Shown: positions 10,164 to 20,378 of the stretch, piece by piece | How positions within the stretch are numbered: position 1 is the stretch's first letter | Layout: every line of letters starts with the position of its first letter | Position numbers and translations under genes: made by a program | Origin: Petasospora fabianii | Taxonomy: Eukaryota; Ascomycota; Saccharomycetes; Phaffomycetales; Wickerhamomycetaceae | Direction: 5' to 3' | Length of the DNA: 64,000 nt | NCBI GenBank assembly: GCA_022641835.1 | Contig: CP048725.1 | Span: forward strand, 186,001-250,000 | Notes under the pieces: generated by a model | Databases searched by the model: none | What the model was told of the DNA's origin: nothing | Seen by the model: the letters and a program-made list of their open reading frames with translations, nothing else

Positions 10164-10956
10164 TTGTAGTTATTGTGTGTGTGCCTTCTGGAAGGGTTTA
10201 GTGGTCAATTGTGTCGTTGGGGAAGAGTGAATGAGCTGCGATGAGGGTGGCAACAGAGAGAAGTGTCTTCGCTTTTTGTCGGGCTCCTAGCAAAGGTCCG
10301 CATGTCGGGGTTAAAAGCGGTTACGGCCGATGGGCTTGCCTTGTCACAAGACAGGATTCGAGGAAGTTCAGATACTTCTGTGTGGTTAATACTGTTACTA
10401 TCGGTGAGATATCCTTGTATTTTTCATACTCTATGCCTCTGTGAGAGGAACAACTGATAATACCACATACATGATGGTTATGGCGTTGATTGGTGCATAT
10501 ATCGCAGGAGGAATCATAGCGGTTATCTCTTACATATGTGGTTTGGTCCTTTCCACATGGCCAGCACCAACAACACCATTGACGCTTTGTCAACCTTGGT
10601 TGTGTGATTACCATTAGGTCATAATTCCGGAGCCTTGCCTAGGACTTTGGCTCTCTCTAGCTTCTTATCGGGATTTATCATTTCTCTCAGTCCAGTGCTG
10701 GTTGCAACGGATTTCAGGGAAGATAAATCCCACTATGTACATAATCATGATATGCTCATCTCTATCCTAATTATCTGTAATATTATTGGTACCTGTAGTA
10801 TAAGGAAGTATAAAGAGGTATAAAGATTATCATTTACACTGGTATGGTATGCTTGGCTTCGGTGCTTTACAAGATGGAAAACTGTGGGCTCAAGATTCGT
10901 ACAGTTCAAAAAGTAGTGATAAATACTTAGCTACTCAAATCGATAAACTCTGCAGT
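10164..10956. other. Intergenic between the two FMP52 copies
   Basis: This 793-base stretch separates the tandem copies. Only short open frames with no recognisable motif are present. I saw no remnant of a third copy and no repeat that would mark the duplication junction. Confidence 0.45.
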
Positions 10957-11634
10957 TTATGCCTTTGCAAGGGCATTAATCTCAGCACCTTCAATGATGG
11001 TAACTTTCTTATCGTGTGTCTTCTGAGCCGTTTTCAAAGCAGCAATTGCCACCTCCTCACCATAGATTGGGGAAAAGACATACTTAGCACATCTTGTGTC
11101 ATGGAAGAGACCAGCAACCTTGACAACTAAGTTGTTAAAAAGTCCCTTATCCTCTTTTCTCTCACCAAGGAGAACACCGGGTCTGAGGATGATGGTCTCA
11201 TCAAATCCAAGAGCAATAACGGCATCCTCCAACTCTCCCTTCATCTTCATGTAAGGGAAGCGGGAACTGGCACTGGCGGCACCACTGGATATCAAGACAT
11301 ATTTTGAGAACCCAGCCTCCTTTGCCGTCTTAGCGAGTTCCAAGTTAAGATCAAGATCGATTTTTCTCTGATTAGCGATGCCGCCAGCTTTAGCACGTGT
11401 AGTACCCAGGCCGGAGAAGAAAGTAGTGCACTGTGAGTCCTGCTCTTTGATCTCCTTGACTTTTTGGCTGCAATTAGAGGAGTCAGAGTCAAGAATAGCC
11501 GTCACTTTAGTTATTCCATTGGTGAAGTCCGGTTGGCTTCTGGATATAGTGTAAATGTGAGAGTAGTACTCTGGGGCATGTTTGACAATGAAGTTGCCGC
11601 AGAGGCCAGTGGCACCAATAACTACAGTGGACAT
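10957..11634 (-). CDS. FMP52: Fmp52-like NAD(P)-binding protein, copy 2
   Basis: This is the second 225-residue member of the tandem pair. It has the Rossmann motif IGATGLCGN, the segment FFSGLGTTRAK, the helix NQRKIDLDLNLELAKTAKE, KYVLISSGAA in place of SSVGA, and IILRPGVLLGER. I chose the ATG at 11634 because it aligns exactly with copy 1; the frame remains open 60 bases further without homology. Differences concentrate in the region after the nucleotide-binding motif and near residues 170-190. Both copies keep full length, so neither looks like a pseudogene. The division of labour between them is unknown. Confidence 0.86.
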   Translation of the reverse strand: MSTVVIGATGLCGNFIVKHAPEYYSHIYTISRSQPDFTNGITKVTAILDSDSSNCSQKVKEIKEQDSQCTTFFSGLGTTRAKAGGIANQRKIDLDLNLELAKTAKEAGFSKYVLISSGAASASSRFPYMKMKGELEDAVIALGFDETIILRPGVLLGERKEDKGLFNNLVVKVAGLFHDTRCAKYVFSPIYGEEVAIAALKTAQKTHDKKVTIIEGAEINALAKA

Positions 11635-11938
11635 GGATAGTTGAGGTGATGTGGTTGCTTTATCAGTAATGTTAAGGCTCAAACTACCCGTCAATTGATC
11701 AATTGGCTCTTCCCGTTAGATAGCCTAATAGGAAAAGAAGCAAGAGAGATACAGTGGCGAATATGTCAAATGTGCTGTCCCCCAGCTAGCGGCTCTAGTC
11801 AGCCGCGGGTTCATTTAATGAGGGCGAGACATCACAACAAGCAACAGTCGAGTACAGCTCAGACAACAAGTTCCATCAAACAAACTAAACATATATTGTA
11901 CATTAGAAATCATTAACCATGCGAGTTTTGTGCCAATA
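11635..11938. other. Intergenic, FMP52 copy 2 promoter and SME1 3' flank
   Basis: About 300 bases with no recognised gene. The segment holds the promoter of FMP52 copy 2 and the 3' end of SME1, which is transcribed in the same direction. Confidence 0.4.
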
Positions 11939-12279
11939 TTACACCTCGGTGCTCGATATCAGCGTAATGTTATCACCTTTCAACAGGATACGGCCAAGTG
12001 CCGTCTTGGTACCATCTTCCGAGCTCACCTCGTAGGCCTCTTCCACGACGACGTTCATGAACTCATCGAATCCTCTAATCTTTCCCTCAATACGGAAGTC
12101 AACTTGTTCGTAGAGCCAGATTAGCACCGTGCACTGTTGCTGAAGATACTTGAAGATTAGGTTGATCGGTGGAACAAGCTAGAATCTCTGTGTTAATAAT
12201 CCAATAATGACGGTTGAAGCTGCAATATCACACCCATGGATCTATAACATACCACCTTCTGTTGTCGTCTACCACTCAT
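11939..12279 (-). CDS. SME1: Spliceosomal Sm core protein SmE, two exons
   Basis: The exons are inferred as 12253-12279 and 11939-12178. The 74-nt intron starts GTATGT, has TATTAAC as branch-like sequence and ends CTAG. Splicing gives MSGRRQQKV followed by LVPPINLIFKYLQQQ, which matches yeast and human SmE (VPPIN/VQPINLIF). The Sm1 motif reads VDFRIEGKIRGFDEFMNVVV and the Sm2 motif GRILLKGDNITLI. The product is 88 residues, against 94 in yeast. SmE is part of the heptameric Sm ring of U1, U2, U4 and U5 snRNPs. A splicing factor gene that itself needs splicing could be autoregulated, but nothing in the sequence shows this. It diverges from MTR10. Confidence 0.95.
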
Positions 12280-12552
12280 ACCGCTATTTGTGACCAGTTG
12301 ATCGCTGTAGTGAGATGATGGTGGTCTTGCTGAGCGTGCTCATAAGCTTTTCGGCTTTCCGCGAATTATCTCGATCCAAAAAATCGCGTAAACAAAACTT
12401 TGGTGGCCTGAATCATCCACAACTCCGAGCACTTCGGACTCGGCGCTAGGCTTTCCATCACAACTACCGATCACAGACAAACCATCAGTTTGTTCACTGA
12501 AAAATCAGCTTTCATCTCACACTTTAATCACCACGGAAAGCCGCCTTTCACA

Positions 12553-15348
12553 ATGTCAAACCTGACTCAAATCCAGGAGGCCCTCGCGGTGATGAGCTCC
12601 AACTCTCAGGACAAGCAACAAGCTCTGCACTTCCTCGAGGACTTCCAAAAGACTCCAGAGGCGTGGAATGCTGTTCACACTATTCTTAGTGACCAGTCTT
12701 CTCCCCTTGAGCTCCGCATGTTCGCTGCCCAGACGTTGCGCAGTAAAACCACATACGACTTGCATCAAATTCCCCAGGAGCAGCTTGCACCATTGAAGGA
12801 TTCCATCATCAACTTCCTTATCCAATACAGCACCACTAGCAAACTTATCAGAACACAGTTGTGTGTGTCCCTCTCTAAGTTTGCCATTCAATACACAACT
12901 TGGCCAAACGCTCTCGACGAGATCATGTCCAAGTTGCAAAACAATGTGCCGACATTGCTAGAGTTCCTCAAAGTGCTACCGGAAGAATCTTTGGATGCCA
13001 AAAGCACACCATTGACAGATCACGAATTTAGAGAAAGAATCAACGATTTGATCGTTGCAAATGTGGAGAAGGTCCTTACGCTTTTGTCCAACTTCACACA
13101 GAGCTCTGGTAACGACTCCCAGGCACACGCCTTGATTTTGGACTGTCTCAACTCTTGGATCAGAGAGATCCCAGTAGAGAGCTTGCTCCAGATTGAGCCA
13201 TTGACAAACATCATTTTCCAATCCCTCCAAGATGAGGAGTCTTTCGACAAGGCCGTCGAATGTCTCTGTACCATTGTCAATGAAACTCAGGACATTGACA
13301 ACGCACAGCTCATCGAGGCACTCTATCAACAGATCGCACAACTCAGACCACTGCTGAAGCAGTACAAAGACGATCCTGACGTCTTTGGTGCTCTTACAAG
13401 ACTCTTCGTTGAGGCAGGCGAGGCCTGGCATGTTCTTATTGCCAAGGAGCCAAAGAAGTACCTTCCACTTGTTGAGATGCTTCTCGAATGCGCTGCTTAC
13501 GATGAGGATTTGGAAATTGTCAAGTACACATTCTATTTCTGGTACATCTTGAAGCAGATGATCCTGCCAGATAGATTCGCTGAAGCCAAGGAGGTCTTGA
13601 GACCTATCTACTGTCAGCTCATTAACGTCATGATCCGCCACCTGCACTACCCAAACGGCAGTGAAACGGATCCATTGTTTTCTAACAAGGAAGAAGAGGA
13701 GAAGTTCAAGGACTTCAGATACGATATGGGTGATGTTCTTAAGGACTGTACCGCTGTTGTTGGTGCTCCAGTTGCTCTTTCAATCCCATTCGAACAGATC
13801 AAGACTGCATTACAGTCACCAAACGCCAAGTGGCAAGATGTTGAGGCTCCATTGTTCAGTTTGAGAGCCATGGCCAAGGAGGTCTCTCTCAAGGAAGACA
13901 CAATCATGCCACAAATCATGGAACTTCTTGTTCAACTCCCAGAGAATGTCAAGATCAGATATGCTGCTACCCTGGTGTTGGGAAGATACACCGAGTGGAC
14001 CTCCAAGCATCCCGAGTTCCTGGAAAAGCAGCTCAACTATATCATTAACGGTTTCCAAGCTTCGGATCCCGATATCATCAACGCTGCATCCCACGCACTG
14101 ATGTACTTCTGTCATGACTGCGCCAAACTCCTTGCAGACTACATCGAACAACTTTACAGCTTCTACATCAACATTCTTGGTTCTTCCATCGACAAGGAAT
14201 CCCTTTATGAAATCACTGATGGTATTGCCCACATCATCGATAAACAAGACCCTAACAACATCGCCAACGCCACTATGATGTTCATTAAGCCAGTGATGGA
14301 GAGACTTTCTAAGTACGCTGAAGCTGAGGGAAGTGAAGAGGTTTACACTGCCATTGCCGACGAGGTTGAGATTGTCAGATACTACTTCGATGTGCTAAGA
14401 CCAAGACAATTCCAGGCCGCTGAGGATCCGGTTGCCAACATTGCCAAGGAGGTGTATCCATTGATTGCCACACTCATTGAAAAGCACGGACACTCTCTCA
14501 AGGTTTCGGAGCGTTGTATGAAGTTCACCAAGACTGTCATCCAGACATATGCACTTTACCTCACAGACTTGCTGCCAACTATTGTCAACTTGTTGGTGAA
14601 GGGATTCCAACAGACACAGTTTGGATGTTACTTGTATGTCTCCGGCTCTGTCATCAGAGAGTTTGGTGATGAAGATACCCCAGATGCCACCATACAGGCT
14701 GTATGGGCATTTACATACCAGCAGATCTCAACATTCCTTGAAGTGTTCAAGAACACCAAGCCAATTGAGATTCCAGATTTGATTGAAGACTTCTTCAGAA
14801 TGATGGGTGATGTTCTGAGCTTCCAGATTGTGAGCTTTGTTTCTTCTGATATCTTGAAATCTTCTTTCGAAATTGCGGTCATGTCCCTCGATATTGAAAA
14901 GTTTGAGCCACTGGTTACCACTTTGCACTTTTTGATCGACTTGGTGTCTTGGGGTTTCGACTCTCCACCAGTCTCCATCCTCACTGAGATCCCGCCAGAA
15001 GTTAAGCAGATTGTTCGTACATTTGTTGCTTCTAATGGTGGTCTTCTCATTAATGCTCTTCTCCAGGGATTAGTGTTTAAGTTCCCATCTGAGGCTGTCC
15101 TGGATGCCTCTGATCTTTTGGGTAAGACTCTTAGATTGGCACCATCACCAGAGGTGTCTGTCCAATGGTTGAACGCTGCTTTAGATTCCTTCCCAGCCCA
15201 CACTGTCTCTGATCAGGAGAGAAACAAACTGGTCCAGACCGTTGGTAACGCTTTGGCTTCGAAGGACTACAGAAGAATCAGAATGAGTGTTAAGGACTTT
15301 GTTGAGTGGTACTCAAGAAAGAATGTGACTCCAAGATTCCACAATTAA
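12553..15348 (+). CDS. MTR10: Importin-beta family nuclear import receptor Mtr10
   Basis: This 931-residue karyopherin matches yeast Mtr10 (Kap111; human transportin-3), the import receptor for SR-like mRNA-binding proteins such as Npl3, also linked to tRNA traffic. The N-terminal Exportin-1/importin-beta region includes ALHFLEDFQKTPEAW, LRMFAAQTLRSKTTYDL and LIRTQLCVSLSKFAIQY. LRILPEE is present as LKVLPEESLDAKSTPLTDHEF, a Mtr10 hallmark, and RLFVEAGEAWHVLI follows. The body is HEAT-like helical repeats to the C-terminus. The first ATG is at 12553 (MSNLTQIQEAL); the frame is open further upstream but lacks an ATG. No intron is needed. CTG codons in LVLGRYTEW-type positions fit leucine. Confidence 0.95.
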   Translation: MSNLTQIQEALAVMSSNSQDKQQALHFLEDFQKTPEAWNAVHTILSDQSSPLELRMFAAQTLRSKTTYDLHQIPQEQLAPLKDSIINFLIQYSTTSKLIRTQLCVSLSKFAIQYTTWPNALDEIMSKLQNNVPTLLEFLKVLPEESLDAKSTPLTDHEFRERINDLIVANVEKVLTLLSNFTQSSGNDSQAHALILDCLNSWIREIPVESLLQIEPLTNIIFQSLQDEESFDKAVECLCTIVNETQDIDNAQLIEALYQQIAQLRPLLKQYKDDPDVFGALTRLFVEAGEAWHVLIAKEPKKYLPLVEMLLECAAYDEDLEIVKYTFYFWYILKQMILPDRFAEAKEVLRPIYCQLINVMIRHLHYPNGSETDPLFSNKEEEEKFKDFRYDMGDVLKDCTAVVGAPVALSIPFEQIKTALQSPNAKWQDVEAPLFSLRAMAKEVSLKEDTIMPQIMELLVQLPENVKIRYAATLVLGRYTEWTSKHPEFLEKQLNYIINGFQASDPDIINAASHALMYFCHDCAKLLADYIEQLYSFYINILGSSIDKESLYEITDGIAHIIDKQDPNNIANATMMFIKPVMERLSKYAEAEGSEEVYTAIADEVEIVRYYFDVLRPRQFQAAEDPVANIAKEVYPLIATLIEKHGHSLKVSERCMKFTKTVIQTYALYLTDLLPTIVNLLVKGFQQTQFGCYLYVSGSVIREFGDEDTPDATIQAVWAFTYQQISTFLEVFKNTKPIEIPDLIEDFFRMMGDVLSFQIVSFVSSDILKSSFEIAVMSLDIEKFEPLVTTLHFLIDLVSWGFDSPPVSILTEIPPEVKQIVRTFVASNGGLLINALLQGLVFKFPSEAVLDASDLLGKTLRLAPSPEVSVQWLNAALDSFPAHTVSDQERNKLVQTVGNALASKDYRRIRMSVKDFVEWYSRKNVTPRFHN

Positions 15349-15521
15349 TCAGTTTCTGTGGCAGGTCAATCTGTATAGTCTAAAACAAAAATGGTAATTA
15401 ATTGTACAATTATGTATGGCATATTATTAAAAAGAACTCATGACGATATTCCATGATGCTGTGTGGCGTCATGTCTTGAATACCGCTCATATTAGCGAAT
15501 AGACGGCGCACTATCAGAAAA

Positions 15522-17066
15522 TCAGTTAGTACCTCTCAACTTATCAAAGACGTTTGGATAAGTTCTGGCAATGACATCGAATCTGCTTGGGTAACTCTGC
15601 TGGTAGATTTCTGGGTCCTTGGCAAGAGCGAGGAAGAATGTGGACGTACCAGATCTCAATGGCTGAGTGATGATGTTGGAGATCTGAAGGGAGATGACGA
15701 AGGAGAAGGCAACGACTGGAGCGTAGAAAGTACCGCTGCTGTTGTACTCTGGCTTAGTCAACTTGAGGTACAAGTATGACAACAAAGCAGTCGTGTAAGC
15801 GTTGAACATTGCGTAGAAACCAAGGGCAGTACCAATCAAACACTCGTTAACCAAAGCATCCATTCCCTTCTGTCTAATCAAGTGCCATGTGGCCTTAGCA
15901 GAAGAAATGTAGTTTTCACCGTAAAGTGCAACATAAGAGTAGGAATACTGGTTGAAGAATCTAGCTAGCCATTCAACAAGACCCATAATGATGTCAAGGA
16001 TCATGAATCCGATCTGAGCACAAGTCTCACCAGCCTGAGCAAAGTTCTGCTTCAAAATGGAGAGACCCTGCTTCAAGAGGTCAATGAAGGTCACAATCAA
16101 GGAACCAAAGCAAATAGAACCAAACGAGTAGGTCATGGCCCTCTTGAAAGCACCAGATGCTGGCCACCTTGGTTGACCTTGATCAGACTGAGAGAGATAG
16201 TACCAAGTACCATAGACACCAGAGATAGTGACATGAATAACGTTTCTAATAACCTCGGTGATGTAGTAACCAGCAAAGAAAACAAAGAAGAGCACACCAA
16301 TGAGTTTACCTTTGGAACAACTGCCTCCACTGACAGAGCATCCTTCATTTGTGCTCTCTGGATCGTACTTCATATAGGTGGCAACGACTACGGCACTGAA
16401 AAGCATAGCAAATGCACCTGAGACGAGAGAGCCAATTGCTGAGACAATCAGTGTAGACTTGTAGCCCTTCATGACGTCAACAACGGTAGCCAAAACCTCG
16501 GCAGAGAATGGAATTCTCGATCTCATACTCCAGTAGCACCAAGCAGAGATCAGTGTAAACACGAGGAACACAATGGCGGCGGAATAGTACTTCATAACAA
16601 AGTAAGCAATAGCGGTACCGATACCCATTATGACATTGACGATGATACTTGTTTGGATGAATCCCTTGGGATGGATACGGGCAAATACCAAAGTTGCCAT
16701 GGCAATGACAAGTGCAACAACTGCAACAAAGACAAAGAGAATGACGGTGTTGGTGTTTAAAGTGAAATTGGTGGTGTCTGTATAGATACCTGAACCTCTT
16801 TCACTATACGTTTTGGCATAGGCTCTGAGAGTGATGGCAGCAATGGCAATGAATCCAGCACATACAAGGGTAAACAAGATTGTGAATGGCCAGTCATTCC
16901 ATTTTGGCTTCTCGACAGCGAAGGCATCGTCAAAGGTCTCACCTTGTGGATTGGTAACACCTGGCTTCTGATCAAAACCTTGCTTTTCTGGGTCACCCTG
17001 GTTCTGGTTCTGGCCGTACTCATAGGGCTGGGTAAACTGAGGAGGCTGGTACTGTTGTTGACTCAT
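15522..17066 (-). CDS. PNS1: Choline-transporter-like protein Pns1 (CTL/SLC44 family)
   Basis: This 514-residue polytopic plasma-membrane protein matches yeast Pns1 (539 residues). An N-terminal Gln/Tyr/Pro-rich cytosolic tail (residues 1-55) precedes the first membrane span (WPFTILFTLVCAGFIAIAAI). About ten spans follow. The CTL signature region contains VIRNVIHVTISGVYGTWYYL, YSFGSICFGSLIVTFIDLLK and a conserved part near YVALYGENYISSAKATWHLI. Despite the family name, choline transport by fungal Pns1 has not been demonstrated. It diverges from CIA30. Confidence 0.93.
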   Translation of the reverse strand: MSQQQYQPPQFTQPYEYGQNQNQGDPEKQGFDQKPGVTNPQGETFDDAFAVEKPKWNDWPFTILFTLVCAGFIAIAAITLRAYAKTYSERGSGIYTDTTNFTLNTNTVILFVFVAVVALVIAMATLVFARIHPKGFIQTSIIVNVIMGIGTAIAYFVMKYYSAAIVFLVFTLISAWCYWSMRSRIPFSAEVLATVVDVMKGYKSTLIVSAIGSLVSGAFAMLFSAVVVATYMKYDPESTNEGCSVSGGSCSKGKLIGVLFFVFFAGYYITEVIRNVIHVTISGVYGTWYYLSQSDQGQPRWPASGAFKRAMTYSFGSICFGSLIVTFIDLLKQGLSILKQNFAQAGETCAQIGFMILDIIMGLVEWLARFFNQYSYSYVALYGENYISSAKATWHLIRQKGMDALVNECLIGTALGFYAMFNAYTTALLSYLYLKLTKPEYNSSGTFYAPVVAFSFVISLQISNIITQPLRSGTSTFFLALAKDPEIYQQSYPSRFDVIARTYPNVFDKLRGTN

Positions 17067-17574
17067 TGTGAGAGTCTTGGTATTTTAGCTATCGTTTGAG
17101 GTTGGTGCGCAATCTCTGATTAGTTGTTGTTGTGAAACTTCAATTTTGGGATGCTGACTCTGTGAACAATAAGGCTTATTAGACGTGGGGCAGCAGCAAC
17201 GTTCTCAGCAACAATACAATTGGCCTGGGAAATTGGTAATGTCAAACTGGTGAGGAGCTCTGACGGAAAAGTGGTTAGACTAAGAGGGGGGAATTGTCTC
17301 TCTCGAAACTTAACCGGAAGATTGTCTACACTTGCCGAAGAAGAGCAACGTAAACACAAGGTGTCAACCGGGTGACTGAAACATGCAGATGGTTTGGTTG
17401 GGGCAGCAACCCCTGAGCAAAACACAAAAAAACATCCCAAAGCGGAAGGTCTGAAATCTCCGCGAATTTGAGGTTGACTGGGAATCTGGGGAGCCGATCA
17501 TGTGCTCCACAGGAAACAGAGGGGCACATTATCATCACTACTCAGAGCTGATAAGCAAGTTTTATTGTCTCGTC
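17067..17574. promoter_or_regulatory. Divergent promoter PNS1 / CIA30
   Basis: The 508 bases between the start codons of two divergent genes contain no other recognised gene. Several CT- and GA-rich patches are present, but no named site. Confidence 0.4.
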
Positions 17575-18366
17575 ATGTTCAAAAACCTCATATCGAGGGC
17601 TACAACGGGTATGTGTGACTGTTCTCTCTTTGGAGAAAGCAGAAAATGATAAGAAACTTCCTTGCTTGACACCTAATCGAATTAGTGGCTAACAGTACAC
17701 CCCCACACAGTACTCAAACCGGCGGTTCCCAAGGCATCTGATACTTTGATTTCCTTCACTCGTCCAAACGAGTTATCCAAGCTTTTGACCAGGTCCGACG
17801 CAGAATTAGGAGGCTTCAGTTCCGTGAACCTTGACGTCGAGGGCAATGTGGGCCACTTCCATGGTGTTCTCAACCTCGATCCCCCACCAAACAGACCGGA
17901 TGTGCTATATAGTGGGTATGCCATGTTCAGAACAAAGGACCAACCAACAGGTTTTTTCAATTCTCCCACTTTCTGGGACTGGGATAATTACCACAACCTT
18001 GTGTTGAAAGTCAAGGGAGACCACAGAAAGTACTTTGTCAACATCCAGGCACAGACTGCTGTTGCCACTGATGTTTATCAGCATCGATTATTCTTGAATA
18101 CGCCGGGGAAATGGGAGACCGTTACTATCCCAATTGATGACTTTGTTCTGACGAACAGAGGTGTTATTCAGCACCAGTCATCTCTAGATAGAACGAAGGT
18201 GAAGACTGTCGGTATCGGTCTATTAGACAATCAATTTGGGCCATACAGTTTGTTCATTGACTCTATATCTGTTGAAAGAGGAGGTCAGGAGGATATCGAT
18301 AAACGAAAGAAGAAAGAGGAGGAAGCTGAAGACGAGTTTGATGCTTTCCAAGGAAGCAGATTCTGA
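17575..18366 (+). CDS. CIA30: Complex I intermediate-associated protein 30 (CIA30/NDUFAF1-like)
   Basis: Two exons are inferred: 17575-17608 and 17711-18366. The 102-nt intron begins GTATGT, has GCTAAC at 17688-17693 and ends CACACAG. Splicing gives a basic N-terminus, MFKNLISRATTVLKPAVPK, that looks like a mitochondrial presequence and joins directly to the CIA30 domain. Domain segments are WDWDNYHNLVLKVKGDHRKYFVNIQ, NTPGKWETVTIPIDDFVLT and VGIGLLDNQFGPYSLFIDSI. The product is 229 residues. The family assembles the membrane arm of NADH:ubiquinone oxidoreductase. Its presence implies this yeast retains complex I. The C-terminus is charged (KRKKKEEEAEDEFDAF). Confidence 0.93.
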
Positions 18367-18901
18367 TACCATATGCCTTCCATGGTGAGGAGAGAATCGT
18401 CTAGTGAGCTACCTGGACCAGCCTCATTATTTATATGGGCCAATGGCCGTTATTTAACCTATTTATTGCTTATAGCCTTGCACGGTAATCTATAGTCATC
18501 CATCTACGTATCTCAACACAGATCATGAATCCAACCACAAGTAGGTAGTAACTTCGCATAGTTGCCTTTTAGTCCTTCCTCACACTCAATAAAAATACTG
18601 CCCTGTTATGTATCACGTGCTTCTCGAGCTCTGCCCTAACACCCTTACCAGATCAAACACCCGCACACCGCCAAAATCTTCTCAAACGTCGCGACTTTTC
18701 CAGACCGACTCGAGCGAGGCCAAGTGGAGGGAGTTCGCGATTTTTTTTCACCGACCAGAGGCCCCGGTTGGCGCCACACCACGCAAATTTCGCGGCGGGT
18801 TGGGCGTAGTGCGGTTTGGCCTGTGAAATTTATTGAAAAGTTGCACGAGGCACACCAACAGCGTTGAGGAAGTGTTAAAGAGACCACCGAAACACTTCAT
18901 C
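18367..18901. other. Intergenic, RPS4 promoter region
   Basis: This 535-base stretch contains the ribosomal protein promoter. Candidate sites are listed separately. A GC-rich block near 18750-18810 precedes the RPS4 start. No gene is seen. Confidence 0.5.
18613..18650 (+). promoter_or_regulatory. Candidate Cbf1 and Tbf1 sites of the RPS4 promoter
   Basis: TCACGTG (18613-18619) is the E-box bound by Cbf1. CCCTAAC (18634-18640) followed by ACCCTTACC (18641-18649) resembles the telomere-like Tbf1 or Homol-E element. This pair is known to drive ribosomal protein genes in Candida-type yeasts, where Rap1 does not have that role. The sites lie about 260-290 bases before the RPS4 ATG. Assignment to factors is inference from motif and gene type. 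Confidence 0.6.
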
Positions 18902-20101
18902 ATGGGTAGAGGACCGTAAGTGAAATGAATTACGGACGTATGAATGGAGAAATGGAGGAAGCACCAATTTGAACGACCCCTCAGGGTCCGCAAACAACCG
19001 ATCCGATCAAATATTCAATGTCGCTCAAGACCGCAAACATAATTCAACTAATGGACGCACCATCAAAATAGATCAAACATAGGGATATATCACGTCTCTC
19101 TTGGTACCAAGCTACAAATATCGTACAATAGGCCCATGAAATTCCCAGAAACCACCCATGAGACGCCGATCACGATTAAGACAATGCCGATTCATCCAAG
19201 ACATTACCAAGGAGCTTGAAAAGTGACCCTTCACCTAACTCATTTAAAAAAAACATGACACTAAGACGCCTTCCACATCTTCCATTCAACCCGAAACCAT
19301 TTTTATTGAAACAAATACTAACTTGCCATCCACAGAAAGAAGCACATGAAGAGATTGGCCGCTCCATCTCACTGGTTGTTGGACAAGTTGAGCGGTGTCT
19401 ACGCTCCACGTCCAACTGCCGGTCCACACAAGCTCAGAGAGTCTTTGCCACTCATTGTTTTCATCAGAAACCGTCTCAAATATGCCTTGAACGGTCGTGA
19501 GGTTAAGGCCATCTTGATGGAGAGACACGTTAAGGTCGACGGTAAGGTCAGAACCGACGCTACTTTCCCAGCTGGTTTCATGGATGTCATCACCCTCGAT
19601 GCCACCAACGAGAACTTCAGATTGATCTACGACGTCAAGGGTAGATTCACTGTCCACAGAATCACCGACGAGGAGGCTTCCTACAAGCTCGGTAAGGTTA
19701 AGAAGGTCCAGCTCGGTAACAAGGGTATTCCATACGTTGTCACCCACGACGGTAGAACTATCCGTTACCCAGACCCATTGATCAAGGTTAACGACACCGT
19801 CAAGGTTGACTTGGCTTCTGGTAAGATCACCGACTTCATCAAGTTTGACACCGGTAAGATGGTTTACGTCACTGGTGGTCGTAACATGGGTAGAATTGGT
19901 ACCATCACCCACAGAGAGAGACACGATGGTGGTTTCGACTTGGTCCACATCAAGGATGCTTTGGACAACACCTTCGTTACTCGTTTGTCCAACGTTTTCA
20001 TCATTGGTGAGGCTGGTAAGCCATGGATCTCCCTTCCAAAGGGTAAGGGTGTCAAGCTTTCCATCTCTGAGGAGCGTGACAGAAGAAGAGCTCAGCAGTA
20101 A
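18902..20101 (+). CDS. RPS4: 40S ribosomal protein eS4
   Basis: Two exons are inferred: 18902-18915 (14 nt) and 19336-20101. The 420-nt intron starts GTAAGT, has TACTAAC at 19316-19322 and ends CCACAG. Splicing gives [18 protein letters not shown], matching yeast MARGPKKHLKRLAAPHHW. The 259-residue product compares with 261 in yeast and carries an S4 RNA-binding segment ([23 protein letters not shown]) and KOW-like [11 protein letters not shown]. Placement of the intron a few codons after the ATG is typical of yeast ribosomal protein genes, and this intron is three to five times longer than others in the window. Codon use is strongly biased (GGT, AGA, AAG), as expected for a very highly expressed gene. 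Confidence 0.98.
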
Positions 20102-20378
20102 GCGAAAGCGGCTTATACATAATAAACTAGTTATTTTCTGTTAAAGAGATTGTAGTGTGTGTTGCTTAAAGGCTTTGTATGGTGTCAGAGCTCGGCCAAG
20201 TTCGTCAGTTTGAGTAGATTGGCCGCCCATCCCACATGAGATGATAGCGATCGGCAGTGGATTCCGCTGCATGGAGATTGCGCACCACGTTCAGGTCGAA
20301 GTTACAGACAAAAATTTCAATGACAAACGTGTACTCCACCTTCCTGCAACCAATTGGTCGATCCACCAAAAACCTGTA

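Noticed and set aside
18916-19335. Possible snoRNA in the RPS4 intron
   Set aside because: No TGATGA/CTGA pair or H/ACA layout was found by eye.
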